A stretch of 64,000 nt of DNA from Paenibacillus typhae (GCF_900099765.1 NZ_FNDX01000021.1:1-64000), one strand, 5' to 3'; counted from the stretch's first letter, positions 42,526 to 52,657 are shown. The notes: generated by a model from the sequence alone, not told the origin. Numbers and translations are program-made.

Positions 42526-42693
42526 TATTATTCCCTCCATCCAGGTATTTTCTCTCTGCCTTGTCCGGCTTGAACCCATTCTAGCAGAGCAATATGTCGG
42601 GAATAAGTCGAAGCACCCAGCGGTGGAATGTGGTAAAATGGTCGTGATTTTAAGTAATTCCGATTGATCAGTCCGCAAAAGGAGGGCTATGAC

Positions 42694-43374
42694 CTGAAAT
42701 CCATTCTGATTGTTGAAGATGAAGAAGCCATTGCCCGCGTGCTCAGCGCCTATCTGAAAAAAGCGGGCTACCACGTCACCCGTGCCGCCGACGGGCGGAC
42801 GGCACTCGAAGCGTTCGGGGCATCGCCTCCTTCTCTTATATTGCTAGACATTATGCTGCCGGAAATGGACGGCTTCGAGCTGCTGGGCCAGATCCGCAAA
42901 ATCAGCAGCTGCCCGGTCATCATGCTGACTGCCCGGGACGGCATCAAGGACAGGCTGACCGGGCTTGACGGCGGTGCGGACGATTATATGTCCAAGCCGT
43001 TTATTCCCGAGGAGGTCGTCGCCCGTGTAAATGCGGTGCTGCGCCGCCCTTCCCAGTGGTCTGACGGCAGCGGCAAGCGCCATTTCGGCAGCCTGTTCGT
43101 TGACTTCAGCGCACGCAGCATCTTCCTGAACGGGGCCGAGGTCAATCTCAGCCCGCGCGACATGTCCGTGCTGCTGTTTCTGGCTGAACGGCCAAACCAG
43201 ATCTGCACCCGGGACCAGCTGATTGAGCAGGTGTGGGAGATGGACTATGACGGCAGTGACCGCGCTGTTGACCTGTCGATCAAGCGGCTGAGGCAGGCAC
43301 TCTCGCACTGGCCTGCTTCAGAAGGGGAAATCCGCACCCTGCGCGGGACGGGGTATCAGCTATGGACCGAATAA
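42694..43374 (+). CDS. OmpR-type response regulator
   Basis: The ~226-residue protein starts at LKSILIVEDEEAI with the receiver Asp in LLDIMLPEMDG, Thr in IMLTARD and Lys in SKPF, followed by a winged helix ending RGTGYQLW. The likely start is CTG at 42694 (GGAGG 8 bases before); a TTG at 42664 is also in frame but lacks a site. It overlaps the kinase gene by 13 bases, so both are translated together. Confidence 0.88.
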   Translation: MKSILIVEDEEAIARVLSAYLKKAGYHVTRAADGRTALEAFGASPPSLILLDIMLPEMDGFELLGQIRKISSCPVIMLTARDGIKDRLTGLDGGADDYMSKPFIPEEVVARVNAVLRRPSQWSDGSGKRHFGSLFVDFSARSIFLNGAEVNLSPRDMSVLLFLAERPNQICTRDQLIEQVWEMDYDGSDRAVDLSIKRLRQALSHWPASEGEIRTLRGTGYQLWTE

Positions 43375-44771
43375 AAAAACAGCGGAAACGCACTTCCATT
43401 CTCACCTACTGGACGCTCCGCTACATCATCATTATCAGCACCGGGCTGCTGCTGACGGCGCTGTTGACCTTCTGGTGGATTCAGCAGGAGGCGATGAGTA
43501 ACCGGATGCAGACCACCGGGCTATTGGCCCAGGAAATTGCCGACCGCAGCGTCAGCAGTGACGGGACGATGCAGATCAGCCCGACGCTGGCCAAGCTGGT
43601 CGAAGACCGGAAGCGGTTCTTCAAGGTATCACTGGAAATGTGCGTCATTGTGACTGACCCGGCGGGCAAGCTGCTGTTCTCCGATCCGCCGCTGACCCAG
43701 GAAGAGATGCATGACAAGCTTAACGATACTTTAACTGATGCCCGCAGTCCGGAATTCAAGGCCGCGGTTGCCCAGATCCGGGAAGGCGGCGAGACACTGG
43801 GGCAGGTTATCGTGCTTCAGTCCAAACGCTCGCTGCGGCATATTCCGCAGGAGGAGATTATTTTCTTCTCCATTATTGTCCTGTTCCTGATTATTCTCAG
43901 CTGGCTGACCATCTATCTGTTATCCGGCAAGCTGGCCAAACCGATTCAGCGGGTAGCCGCAGCCGCTTCGCAGATCAGCAGCGGTGAATATAACATCATT
44001 CTGGATACGGGGGCCAAAGAGCGGGAGATTCATGAGCTGCTTGTCTCCTTCCAGGAGATGTCCGGCAAGCTGCAGCAGTTCGAGCAGTCCCGGGCGGTCA
44101 TGCTGGCCGGAGTATCCCATGAGCTGAAGACGCCGGTCACCTCCATCAAAGGACTGGTCCACGCCGTGCGGGAGGGTGTCGTTGAGGGTGACGAGGCGGA
44201 TGAGTTCCTCGACATCGCCCTGCAGGAGGCGGGCCGGCTGCAGCGCATGGTCGCCGATCTGCTGGATTACAACGCTCTGACCGCCGGCATCGTTGCTGTC
44301 CGCCATGACCGGATAGACGTTGTTCCGCTCCTGTCGGAAATCATCTACCAGTGGAGGCTGACGCAGGCCGATGAGGTAATTGAGCCGGTGCTTGAGCTGC
44401 CGCAAAAGCCGCTGTATGTGCGGGGTGATCCGCTGCGCATCCAGCAGATTATTGTCAATTTGCTGAACAACAGCGTGCAGGCTGCACCGGCGGGAGAGCC
44501 GCTGCAGCTGACGGTTAAGCTCAGCAGGCTTCCCCAGGGATATGCGGAGATTTGCATCACTGACGACGGGCCAGGCATTGCCCCGGATATCAGGGATAGG
44601 GTCTTCGAGGCCTTCTTCCGCAGCAGCAGCAAGCAGAGCCAGCTGCGCGGCCTCGGGCTCGGCCTGACCTTCAGCCGCCTGCTGGCTGAGGCGATGGGCG
44701 GCAGCCTCATGCTCGGTGAACCACCGGCTGAAGGCTGTACGTTTGTGTTCACGCTGCCGCTTCAGCCCTAG
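43362..44771 (+). CDS. Sensor histidine kinase
   Basis: The 469-residue protein has two membrane helices (about 18-40 and 165-190) enclosing a small external domain, then HAMP. The kinase core has H-box VSHELKTPVTSIKGL, N-box NLLNNSVQAAP, G1 DDGPGIAPD and G2 GLGLGLTFSRLL. It partners with the preceding regulator. The nearby divergent YceI gene is a candidate target. Confidence 0.93.
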   Translation: MDRIKKQRKRTSILTYWTLRYIIIISTGLLLTALLTFWWIQQEAMSNRMQTTGLLAQEIADRSVSSDGTMQISPTLAKLVEDRKRFFKVSLEMCVIVTDPAGKLLFSDPPLTQEEMHDKLNDTLTDARSPEFKAAVAQIREGGETLGQVIVLQSKRSLRHIPQEEIIFFSIIVLFLIILSWLTIYLLSGKLAKPIQRVAAAASQISSGEYNIILDTGAKEREIHELLVSFQEMSGKLQQFEQSRAVMLAGVSHELKTPVTSIKGLVHAVREGVVEGDEADEFLDIALQEAGRLQRMVADLLDYNALTAGIVAVRHDRIDVVPLLSEIIYQWRLTQADEVIEPVLELPQKPLYVRGDPLRIQQIIVNLLNNSVQAAPAGEPLQLTVKLSRLPQGYAEICITDDGPGIAPDIRDRVFEAFFRSSSKQSQLRGLGLGLTFSRLLAEAMGGSLMLGEPPAEGCTFVFTLPLQP

Positions 44772-44895
44772 CGTCCATTCAGGCTCGTAAGCAATAGCAC
44801 CACGCGGGCGAAGCAGTAGTACCGCAGCCTGCGCACATGGTATAATCACTTGCACGGGCTTTACATTAAGATGAACCGTGAACCGGAGGCTGTAT

Positions 44896-45396
44896 ATGCT
44901 TACTTTTGAACAGAAATTAGCAATCTTTGATTCCTACCCGGAGCTGGAGCGGAGAAATGTCTCGCTCGGCCGGGTGAACTACCATTTCGAGGGAAGCCGG
45001 CATGAGAAGAAGACCGTCGCCTCCCACCTGCATCCGAACGGCAACGGTTTTGTCTATGCCGGGCTGCTGCGCGGCTATGAAACGGACGGCAAGGGACTCG
45101 TCAATATCCGCGACTACTCCGAAGCTGAGCTGCGTGAGCTGATCACAGCTTCCATCGCCTCTTTGTCGATGTACATTCCGGAGGCTCCTGCACCAAGCAA
45201 ACGCAACAAAAAAGCGGCGGCAGCTGCCGGTGCAGAGACCCTGTGGGTTAACGCTGACGGCAACATGCTTAGCCTCAGATTTGAAGAGGATCTGTGGTAC
45301 CTCTACGCCGGTCTGCAGCTGGAGATGGCTTTTGAAACCATCGAAGAGGCTGAGGAGTACCTGGCGGAAGAGGGCTTCCGTCCGGCGGGGAACTAG
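44896..45396 (+). CDS. Uncharacterised small soluble protein
   Basis: Start ATG at 44896 is preceded by GGAGG six bases upstream. The protein is ~166 residues, predicted soluble and mixed alpha/beta, with a helical N-terminus and a charged loop (PSKRNKKAAAAAG). I do not recognise the family. The gene stands alone between the kinase and a terminator. Confidence 0.7.
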   Translation: MLTFEQKLAIFDSYPELERRNVSLGRVNYHFEGSRHEKKTVASHLHPNGNGFVYAGLLRGYETDGKGLVNIRDYSEAELRELITASIASLSMYIPEAPAPSKRNKKAAAAAGAETLWVNADGNMLSLRFEEDLWYLYAGLQLEMAFETIEEAEEYLAEEGFRPAGN

Positions 45397-45415
45397 ACCT
45401 CCGCTGCGAGACATC

Positions 45416-45466
45416 AAAAAACCTGTACGCTGCAGCGGATGCTGCGGGGTACAGGTTTTTTTGCGG
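45416..45466. terminator. Bidirectional terminator
   Basis: AAAAAACCTGTAC pairs with GTACAGGTTTTTT at about 45416-45466 with an interior stem GCTGCAG/CTGC. It separates the converging genes at 45396 and 45479. Confidence 0.88.
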
Positions 45467-45478
45467 TCGCACGGCCGC

Positions 45479-46273
45479 CTACTCCGCAGCCTTCAGCGCT
45501 TCCTCGGGAATTACGATTTCCTTAACGGTGTTATATTGCCCGATTGAGGTTGTCTGCTTGACTTCCCTGTAGGTACCCTCACCTTCCAACTGCTCTTCGG
45601 TTACCAGTTCTTCAACTGTCCCGGTTGGCCAGTATGTCTGCTTATTTACGCGGTATTCAAGACTCAGGCTCTTGACCAGCGCAAGCTGCTCACCGGCTAA
45701 ATTGTCACTGCTGTACTGAAGCTTATAAAAGTTCTCCAGTTCCTTGGTCTCCTCACCGGAAAGATGAGCGCTCAGAACATATTCGTCCCCTTCCTGGGAC
45801 ACATTCACATAAGGGAGAATCGTCTTCAGCTGCTCCATTCGCTGCACTGGGCTGGATTGTACCTCCGCAGCAAATTTCAAGTCTTCCAGCATAGTATCCG
45901 GCATTTTCCGCCAAAAGCCGTTGTAATACATATAGTAGCCGCTGTCCGTCAAATAAGACTCTGCATCCATCGGTTGCTTATCGTCTACAATTGTGGAGCC
46001 TGTCTGGTGCAACTGCAGCGGGTTTAAAATATACTCTGATGTTGTCGCCGTTTCTGAGATAATCTCTTTAACCCCAATGTCGGCCGATATTTCGGTTGTA
46101 ATCTTGGACTGTGACTCCTGGACATAGCTGTTCAGCCCGCTGCCTGCTTCAGCGATTCTATCTATTAACTCTTCCGCATCCGGAAGCTTCGTATCCGGTT
46201 TTCCGCCATCCGCACAGCCCGTCAGGCTAACCGCGATCAATGCAGCCAGCATACCTTTTCCCCACTTCTTCAC
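45479..46273 (-). CDS. DUF6612-like lipoprotein
   Basis: The 264-residue protein has a lipobox signal peptide (MLAALIAVSLTGC) and a beta-rich mature part with a YLTDSGYYMYYNGFWRKM motif that suits the DUF6612 family of Firmicutes lipoproteins. It starts at GTG with GGGAGG. No partner genes lie beside it. The role is unknown. Confidence 0.75.
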   Translation of the reverse strand: MKKWGKGMLAALIAVSLTGCADGGKPDTKLPDAEELIDRIAEAGSGLNSYVQESQSKITTEISADIGVKEIISETATTSEYILNPLQLHQTGSTIVDDKQPMDAESYLTDSGYYMYYNGFWRKMPDTMLEDLKFAAEVQSSPVQRMEQLKTILPYVNVSQEGDEYVLSAHLSGEETKELENFYKLQYSSDNLAGEQLALVKSLSLEYRVNKQTYWPTGTVEELVTEEQLEGEGTYREVKQTTSIGQYNTVKEIVIPEEALKAAE

Positions 46274-46431
46274 AATGTAATCCTCCCGTATAAACTTTAA
46301 ATGGGATTATACACCAAAATTGGGCTGACCGCCGTTACAAAACTGCAATTCACTCTATCTACACGCTGAAATCTATGGTTAGATGAAGGGAAGACCAACC
46401 AATCCAAAGAGAGAAAGAAGCGTGGACCCGC

Positions 46432-47889
46432 ATGAGTTTTGAAATTGTAGAGGCTACCATTCCGGAAATTCAAACCGCACTTGCCGCCGGAGAAATCACT
46501 TCACGGCAGCTGGTTCTCATGTATTACGAGCGCATTGCCGAGCATGACAAAAACGGCCTGACGATTAACTCTGTGCTGGAGCTCAATCCGGATGCGCTGT
46601 TTATCGCCGAAGCTTTGGATAGGGAACGTACGCTGCAGGGGCCGCGGGGCCCGATGCACGGTATTCCGGTCTTGCTCAAGGACAACATCAATACAGGGGA
46701 TAAAATGCATACCAGCGCCGGATCGCTGGCGCTTGCGGATTCCTTTGCCGGCGAGGATGCCTTCATTGTGCAGAAGCTGCGTGAAGCCGGAGCTATTATT
46801 ATGGGCAAAGCGAACATGACGGAGTTCGCCAACTTTATGACAAACGGCATGCCCTCAGGCTACAGCTCGCGCGGCGGACAGGTGCTGAATCCCTATAATA
46901 TCTCCACACCGACCGGCGGCTCCAGCGCCGGATCCGCTGTCGCCGTTGCCTGCAATTTCTGCACGGTGTCCGTGGGTACTGAAACATCGGGGTCGATCCT
47001 TAATCCCGCCAATCTCGGCTCGATCGTAGGCATCAAGCCGACTGTCGGCCTGCTCAGCCGTTCCGGCATTCTGCCGCTGTCGAACACACAGGATACGGCC
47101 GGCCCGATGGGCAGAACCGTGCGCGATGCTGTACTGCTGCTGAACGCCATGCTGGGACGGGATGACAGCGATGCTGCAATGGGGACAAGCACCGGCAGGG
47201 TGCATGAGGACTATACCGCTTTTCTTGATCCTGACGGGCTGAAAGGGGCGCGGATCGGGATTCCGCGGGATTATTATTTTGAAGAGCTGACGGAAGAACA
47301 GCTGGCGCTCTTCAACGCTTCTGTAGCGAAGATGCGCGAGCTTGGGGCAATCATTATTGATCCGGCTGATATCAGAACCGCGCGCGAGATTAAATATTCC
47401 TCTGTAGTATTGAATGAATTCAAAACCTCTCTGAACGCCTATCTGGCCAAGCTCGGACCCGGCGCTAAGATGCGGACGCTGAAGGACATTATCGACTTCA
47501 ATCATGCCCATCCGCAGGAGACCCTGCGCTATGGACAATCAACCCTGATTGATGCCGAATATACCTCCTCAGGCACATTGACGGAGCCGAATTACCTGCG
47601 CGACCGGGCCACCGATCTGCAGCTCTGCAAAGAGCTGGGGATCGACGCAACCATGAAAGAGCACCAGCTGGATGCGCTGCTCTTCCCGGCCGATTTTGGC
47701 GCGAGAATTACTTCAAGATCAGGCTACCCCTCTATCGTTGTTCCTTCCGGCTATACCTCGGCCGGCGCCCCGTTCGGAGTAACGTTCTCGGCGCAGGCCT
47801 ATCAGGAGCCTCTGCTGATCAAGCTGGCCTATGCCTATGAGCAGCACTATAAGGTGCGTAAAGCTCCTTCACTGCGCAGCTTCATTTAA
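46432..47889 (+). CDS. Amidase-signature enzyme
   Basis: The 485-residue protein has the Ser-cisSer-Lys triad of amidase-signature enzymes: the Lys in VLLKDNINT, the cis-Ser in TPTGGSSAGSAVAV and the nucleophilic Ser in GTETSGSI. It hydrolyses an amide; GatA-type transamidation is unlikely because no gatC or gatB is present. It is a single gene with a weak ribosome site. Confidence 0.88.
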   Translation: MSFEIVEATIPEIQTALAAGEITSRQLVLMYYERIAEHDKNGLTINSVLELNPDALFIAEALDRERTLQGPRGPMHGIPVLLKDNINTGDKMHTSAGSLALADSFAGEDAFIVQKLREAGAIIMGKANMTEFANFMTNGMPSGYSSRGGQVLNPYNISTPTGGSSAGSAVAVACNFCTVSVGTETSGSILNPANLGSIVGIKPTVGLLSRSGILPLSNTQDTAGPMGRTVRDAVLLLNAMLGRDDSDAAMGTSTGRVHEDYTAFLDPDGLKGARIGIPRDYYFEELTEEQLALFNASVAKMRELGAIIIDPADIRTAREIKYSSVVLNEFKTSLNAYLAKLGPGAKMRTLKDIIDFNHAHPQETLRYGQSTLIDAEYTSSGTLTEPNYLRDRATDLQLCKELGIDATMKEHQLDALLFPADFGARITSRSGYPSIVVPSGYTSAGAPFGVTFSAQAYQEPLLIKLAYAYEQHYKVRKAPSLRSFI

Positions 47890-47906
47890 GCCGGCAGCCA
47901 ATCCGC

Positions 47907-48227
47907 TTACTCCGCAGCTATGCCCATGTGCCTGTTGCCTGCGTGTGACAGCCCCCAGGTACGCAGCTCATAGCTGCGGATGCCGGTAGTGACATAAGGA
48001 TCACGTTCAGCAATCCGGACGGCTTCTTCCCGTGAAGCCGCCCGGATAATGACCATGCCGCCGGGATAATCGCTGAACGGGCCGCACAGCACCAGCTGGC
48101 CGCTGCGCTCCAGCTCCTGCAGATGCCTTACATGCGCCCGGATAATCTCCATATCCCTGCGGTCCTGCTCCGTGGGACTGAGCAGAATGACATAACAAAT
48201 ATCCTCCTGTGTCTCCATTGCTTCCAT
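47907..48227 (-). CDS. YciI-family small protein
   Basis: The 106-residue protein matches YciI-like ferredoxin-fold proteins: GQLVLCGPFSDYPGGMVIIRA and a conserved REEAVRIAERDPYVTTGI with the putative catalytic His upstream. Its function is generally unclear. The start ATG follows GGAAGG. Confidence 0.82.
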   Translation of the reverse strand: MEAMETQEDICYVILLSPTEQDRRDMEIIRAHVRHLQELERSGQLVLCGPFSDYPGGMVIIRAASREEAVRIAERDPYVTTGIRSYELRTWGLSHAGNRHMGIAAE

Positions 48228-48263
48228 ACCCGATCCTTCCTCTCTTTTTCCGGTTAAAGGGGA

Positions 48264-48821
48264 CTACTCATAATCACTCCGGCTCTCTTCATCTGCAATA
48301 TTCTGAATCTCCTCCGCCAGCATCAGATAGAACCCGTAGTCACTCTCCGCATGCAGCTTCAGCGCCCGTTCCTTCATAAATTTGGCACTGCCTTCAGCCG
48401 CCTCCTCGTCGTAGAACAGGAGAATGGCATCGCTTTTGCGGAATAGCAGATCATCCCTGGCCCTGAACTGCCAGCTCCCGTCATACGGCGCATTGCTGAC
48501 CGCCCCGTAGTAATCCGCTCCCGCCACAATCCGCCGGTATTCATTCTGCTTGTCCTCCTTCCACTTCTCCTCCGGATTGGCATGGGCGGTTATGATCCCC
48601 AGCTTCAGTTGCGGATACAGCCGTTTCAGCTCCAGCACAACCTCGCAGGCCCAGAGATCCACACCGTATTGTCCGGGCGTGATCACCCAGTCCACACCGT
48701 CCTCGATCAGCGGAATGAGCCGATTTTCCAGCGCTTTTTTGATAAAGGGAATGCCCTGATGCTTATTGTCAAAAATCCCGAGCTCATGCGCACGGTAGCC
48801 TGTTACCAGTAAAGTTGTCAT
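48264..48821 (-). CDS. DUF1273 / YpsA-like SLOG-family protein
   Basis: The 185-residue protein has the SLOG Rossmann pattern at the N-terminus (TTLLVTGYRAHELGIF), DWVITPGQYGVDLWACEV and a final DAILLFYDEEAAEGSAKFM, as in B. subtilis YpsA, which is linked to cell division and stress. It sits 36 bases from YciI on the same strand. The function is inferred from homology only. Confidence 0.85.
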   Translation of the reverse strand: MTTLLVTGYRAHELGIFDNKHQGIPFIKKALENRLIPLIEDGVDWVITPGQYGVDLWACEVVLELKRLYPQLKLGIITAHANPEEKWKEDKQNEYRRIVAGADYYGAVSNAPYDGSWQFRARDDLLFRKSDAILLFYDEEAAEGSAKFMKERALKLHAESDYGFYLMLAEEIQNIADEESRSDYE

Positions 48822-49002
48822 GTGCTCCTCTTTTCTAAACCAGTTCTCTGTGTTTCCCGCATTCTACCCTTCATTATATAACAATTGTTTCACCGCTTCC
48901 CCCGGAGATTACTGTATCTCGACTTTAAGCCGACTTTCAGGAACATCTGCTATAGTAACCACGGATTTCAGTTGAACCTTCCATATTAAAGGAGAATTGG
49001 AC

Positions 49003-49713
49003 ATGAAAAAGCACATGCCTTACAGGCTGGCCACCGGCCTGATTGCCGCTGTTCTGCTGGCAGGCTGCAGCCCAGGGAGCGGAAACACAGCCTCCCCCTC
49101 TGCCGTCACCCAAAACGCCGGAACCGGATCAAACAGTACTGCCGTTCAGCCTGGAACGGGCGAGCAAAGACCGGACGGCATGAACAGGTCTGGTATGAAT
49201 ATCGGTAAAATCAAAAGCATCAGCGGCAGCACCATCACCCTGTATACCGGGCAAATGCCGGAAGGACGGCCGCAGAATAACGGTGAAGGCGGACAAGGCA
49301 CCCCGCCGGAGGGCGGCAAGGACGGACAACAAGCTGACGGCCAGCAAGGCACTCCTCCCGCAGGTGGCGCACAAAGCGGTGAAGCCGGCCAGCAAGACGG
49401 CAGGCGCCAGGGCGGCATGATGCAAAATTTCTCGGAGGAGACGACTGACATTACCGTCACCGCCGATACGGAGTATGTCTCTGTTACCTATGAGAACGGG
49501 CAGCAGAAGGAGACCGAGTTAACCCTTACGGATCTCAAGGCTGATGATGTTATCCAATACACCCTGCAGACCGATACTGCCACAGCAGTGAAAATTACGG
49601 TTGGTTCAGGCGGCTTCGGTTTTGGCGGAGGCGGCAGGGGCGGTGCTCCCGGATACGGGAACGGCCAGAGCGGCACTGACAGCTCAGTAGAGGCCGGCTC
49701 CGCCGGCAAATAA
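49003..49713 (+). CDS. Secreted lipoprotein with Gly/Gln-rich linker
   Basis: From MKKHMPY there is a lipobox signal (AAVLLAGC), then a short beta strand region (IGKIKSISGSTITLYTG), a low-complexity Gly/Gln/Pro linker containing repeated GTPPEGG and GTPPAGG, a second strand-rich domain (DITVTADTEYVSVTYE) and a Gly-rich tail. It resembles soluble companions of efflux or signalling genes, but I do not recognise a family. GGAG lies 8 bases upstream. Confidence 0.7.
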   Translation: MKKHMPYRLATGLIAAVLLAGCSPGSGNTASPSAVTQNAGTGSNSTAVQPGTGEQRPDGMNRSGMNIGKIKSISGSTITLYTGQMPEGRPQNNGEGGQGTPPEGGKDGQQADGQQGTPPAGGAQSGEAGQQDGRRQGGMMQNFSEETTDITVTADTEYVSVTYENGQQKETELTLTDLKADDVIQYTLQTDTATAVKITVGSGGFGFGGGGRGGAPGYGNGQSGTDSSVEAGSAGK

Positions 49714-49719
49714 ACCGGC

Positions 49720-49758
49720 AAAGAGGATGGGATCCTGAAAGGGAGCCAGCCTCTTTTT
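49720..49758 (+). terminator. Terminator after the lipoprotein gene
   Basis: AAAGAGG (49720-49726) pairs with CCTCTTT (49750-49756) before a T-run; the loop is ~23 bases with an inner GGGATCC segment. Confidence 0.6.
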
Positions 49759-49850
49759 TTATGCTGCACATATTTTTTAGCAGAAATGACTAAATTGAAG
49801 CAGTCTTTGGAAAACTTCATATACACAGCTGTCTACTCCAGAAAAGTCGG

Positions 49851-51527
49851 GTGATCCCATTGCTTGCTACTATCATGTCCTATATCCCGGGCTGGGCAGT
49901 GTTTGGCCAGGCAGGCATTGCCCTGCTGTTCCCCCTTCTCGCAAACATTCTGTATAAAGGACTGTACTCGCTGGTAGGCAGCGGGAGAGCCGTGGAATCA
50001 CCGGGTACCAAAAATGCCAATCCGTCCAAAGGACAGTCTGCCTCACAGGCTGGCGTTGACCCTGCCCCTGCTCCGCGGGAATTCAGCGGCGACTATGCCG
50101 CTGACCTTAGCTATATTAAGAGTACCATCGGCAGAAACTCCGATCTTCATTTCAAAGAATTTACCATGACCCGGGTGCAGCGGCAGGCCGTGCTTATCTT
50201 CGTTGACGGGATGCAGGACGACAGGCAGCTGAACCTTCAGATCCTGCAGTATCTGATGAATGAAGCAACAGCCGAGTCCCTGTCGGCTCAAGGGATGTCC
50301 GGGCCGGGACTGCCCTTCAGCCAGCTCAGTGAGGCCAGCGATCTGACCCTGTTCAACCAGTCCGTCCTGTTCGGACATGCCGGGCTGCTGGTTGAAGGCC
50401 TGCCGCAGGGTCTGTTGATTGAGCCGCCAGCCAGCACTGACCGTACGCTTGGCGAGCCGGTCTCAGAAGCGCTGCTGCGCGGGCCAAGGCTCGGCTTCTC
50501 GGAGGTGCTCAGTGTGAACACCTCCATCCTGCGCCGCCAGGGCTTCAATGATCAGCTGGAGATGATCTCGTACCGGGCAGGCACCCGGATACAGAGGGAT
50601 ATTGTCCTGGCCTACATGAAGGACATTGTGAATCCGGAGCTGCTCAAGGAAGTAGAGACACGTATCAGCAAGCTGGATATCGATTTTCTGGCGGAATCCG
50701 GATATATCGAGCAGCTGATCGAAGATAACTATCTGAGCCCTTTTCAGCAGGTGCAGAATACTGAACGCCCCGACCGGGTAATCAATGCCCTGCTGGAGGG
50801 CAGGATTGCCATTCTGCTGGACGGTACGCCATTCGCGCTGATTGTTCCGGTAACCTTCAGCATGCTGCTCCAGTCGCCTGAGGATTATTATGAGCGCTGG
50901 CTGCCCAGCTCTTTGATCCGGATGCTGCGCTTCGCGGCCACTTTTATGGCGCTGATGGCTCCGGCTCTGTATATTTCCTTCATATCCTTTCATCCCGGGC
51001 TGATTCCTACTGAGCTTGCACTATCCATTATCGAGACCCGGCAGAACGTTCCCTTTCCGTCCGTGATCGAGGTCCTGATTCTGGAGATTTCCATCGAGAT
51101 TCTGCGTGAGGCCGGTATCCGGCTGCCCAAGCCGGTCGGACCGGCGATGGGCATCGTCGGCGGTCTGATTATCGGCGACGCCGCTGTAAATGCCGGGATC
51201 GTCAGCCCGTTTCTGGTTATTGTTGTCGCAGTCACCGCCATCTCCTCGTTCTCCATCCCGATGTACAGCGCCGGACTTACACTGCGGCTGCTCCGTTTTG
51301 TCGGAATGGGCTTTGCTGCGTTTCTGGGGATGTTCGGCACGATCCTGTTCTTCCTGCTAATCTGCAGCCATCTCACCAGGCTGAAAAGCTTCGGTGTGCC
51401 TTACCTGACACCAGTATCCCCATTCCGGCTCAGTGACTGGAAGGATCTGTTCTTCCGTTCACCACTCAGCCTTATGAAGCGCAGGCCGGTTATGATGAAG
51501 ACGCAGAATAGCAGAAGGAAGTCATAA
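49851..51527 (+). CDS. GerA-family spore germination protein, A subunit
   Basis: The 558-residue protein has an N-terminal region with a hydrophobic segment (about 9-40), a soluble GerA domain (DLSYIKSTIGRNSDLHF), then the conserved membrane half with LIVPVTFSMLLQSPEDYYERW, ISFISFHPGLIPTELALSI and a C-terminal set of helices. It senses germinant and forms the core of the receptor in the spore inner membrane. GTG at 49851 is a weak start; an ATG at 49875 is possible. Confidence 0.92.
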   Translation: MIPLLATIMSYIPGWAVFGQAGIALLFPLLANILYKGLYSLVGSGRAVESPGTKNANPSKGQSASQAGVDPAPAPREFSGDYAADLSYIKSTIGRNSDLHFKEFTMTRVQRQAVLIFVDGMQDDRQLNLQILQYLMNEATAESLSAQGMSGPGLPFSQLSEASDLTLFNQSVLFGHAGLLVEGLPQGLLIEPPASTDRTLGEPVSEALLRGPRLGFSEVLSVNTSILRRQGFNDQLEMISYRAGTRIQRDIVLAYMKDIVNPELLKEVETRISKLDIDFLAESGYIEQLIEDNYLSPFQQVQNTERPDRVINALLEGRIAILLDGTPFALIVPVTFSMLLQSPEDYYERWLPSSLIRMLRFAATFMALMAPALYISFISFHPGLIPTELALSIIETRQNVPFPSVIEVLILEISIEILREAGIRLPKPVGPAMGIVGGLIIGDAAVNAGIVSPFLVIVVAVTAISSFSIPMYSAGLTLRLLRFVGMGFAAFLGMFGTILFFLLICSHLTRLKSFGVPYLTPVSPFRLSDWKDLFFRSPLSLMKRRPVMMKTQNSRRKS

Positions 51528-51553
51528 ATACCTTGCAAGAGAGGAGCCATGCA

Positions 51554-52657
51554 ATGTTTACCCGTACAGATGACAAAATTACCGCTACACAAGCAGCCGT
51601 ATTCCTTAATAACACCGTGCTTGGCGCGGGGATTCTGACCCTGCCGCGGGGTGTAAGCGAAGCTGTAAAGACCCCGGATTCCTGGCTGTCTGTCACGCTG
51701 GGCGGCATCATTGTGATGGCGGTGGTCACCCTGATGGTAAAGATCAGCCAGCAGTTTCCCGGGAAAACGATTTTCCAGTATGCGGGCAGAATCGTCGGCC
51801 GGGTGCCGGGTGCAGTGCTCTGCCTGCTGCTGGTTCTTTATTTTCTGATCCTGGCCGGCTTTGAAATCCGTTCGCTGGCGGAAGTCACGCTGTTCTTCCT
51901 TCTGGAGGGCACGCCCATCTGGGCGATTGTCCTGCCTTTTATCTGGGCGGGAACCTACCTCGTTTACGGCGGTATCAACTCCATCGCCAGAGTGTTTCAA
52001 ATCGTATTCCCGATCAGCATCATGATCTTGATGATCTGCTACGCGCTCAGCTTCCGGCTGTTCGATATCGACAATCTGCGTCCTGTCCTGGGAAACGGGA
52101 TTATGCCCGTCATCCGCGGCCTGAAGTCAACCGTACTCGTCTACAGCGGCTGCGAGGTTATTCTGACGCTTGTCGCTTTTATGCAGAAGCCGGGGCAGGC
52201 AGTAAAAACAATGCTGATCGGCATCGGCATTCCGGTTGGGCTGTATCTTTTGACAGTAGTCATGGTTATCGGCGGGCTCTCCATTGATTCTGTTATTACA
52301 AGCACCTGGCCGACGATCGACCTGATCCGCAGCTTTGAAATCAGCGGCTTTCTGTTCGAGCGCATGGAATTTCCGCTGATGGTGATCTGGCTGATGCAAA
52401 TGTTCTGCAACTTCTGCAGCTTCTTTTTCCAGGCCTCGCTGGGCCTTTCCCAGATATTGAAGCTGAAGGTTCATCCGGTGATCTATATGCTGGTTCCAGT
52501 CATTTTCATCTCGGCGATGATTCCAAAAACCGTTAATGAAGTGTTCAGTCTGGGGGATTTCATCGGCAGGATGGGGCTCGTACTGTTTCTGTTGCTGCCC
52601 GTGCTGCTCTCCATCATCTGGCTTATCCGCACGAAAGGACTGAAGCAGCATGTATAG
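51554..52657 (+). CDS. GerA-family spore germination protein, B subunit (permease-like)
   Basis: The ~367-residue membrane protein has about ten helices and the GerAB/YndE-like (APC-fold) opening ITATQAAVFLNNTVLGAGIL. The ATG at 51554 is chosen for its GGAG site; the frame opens at 51533. It forms the germinant-binding transporter-like subunit and follows the A gene by 26 bases. Its end overlaps the C gene. Confidence 0.9.
   Translation: MFTRTDDKITATQAAVFLNNTVLGAGILTLPRGVSEAVKTPDSWLSVTLGGIIVMAVVTLMVKISQQFPGKTIFQYAGRIVGRVPGAVLCLLLVLYFLILAGFEIRSLAEVTLFFLLEGTPIWAIVLPFIWAGTYLVYGGINSIARVFQIVFPISIMILMICYALSFRLFDIDNLRPVLGNGIMPVIRGLKSTVLVYSGCEVILTLVAFMQKPGQAVKTMLIGIGIPVGLYLLTVVMVIGGLSIDSVITSTWPTIDLIRSFEISGFLFERMEFPLMVIWLMQMFCNFCSFFFQASLGLSQILKLKVHPVIYMLVPVIFISAMIPKTVNEVFSLGDFIGRMGLVLFLLLPVLLSIIWLIRTKGLKQHV

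Noticed and set aside
46432..47889. GatA subunit of a tRNA amidotransferase
   Set aside because: No gatC or gatB neighbours; the sequence fits a stand-alone amidase.
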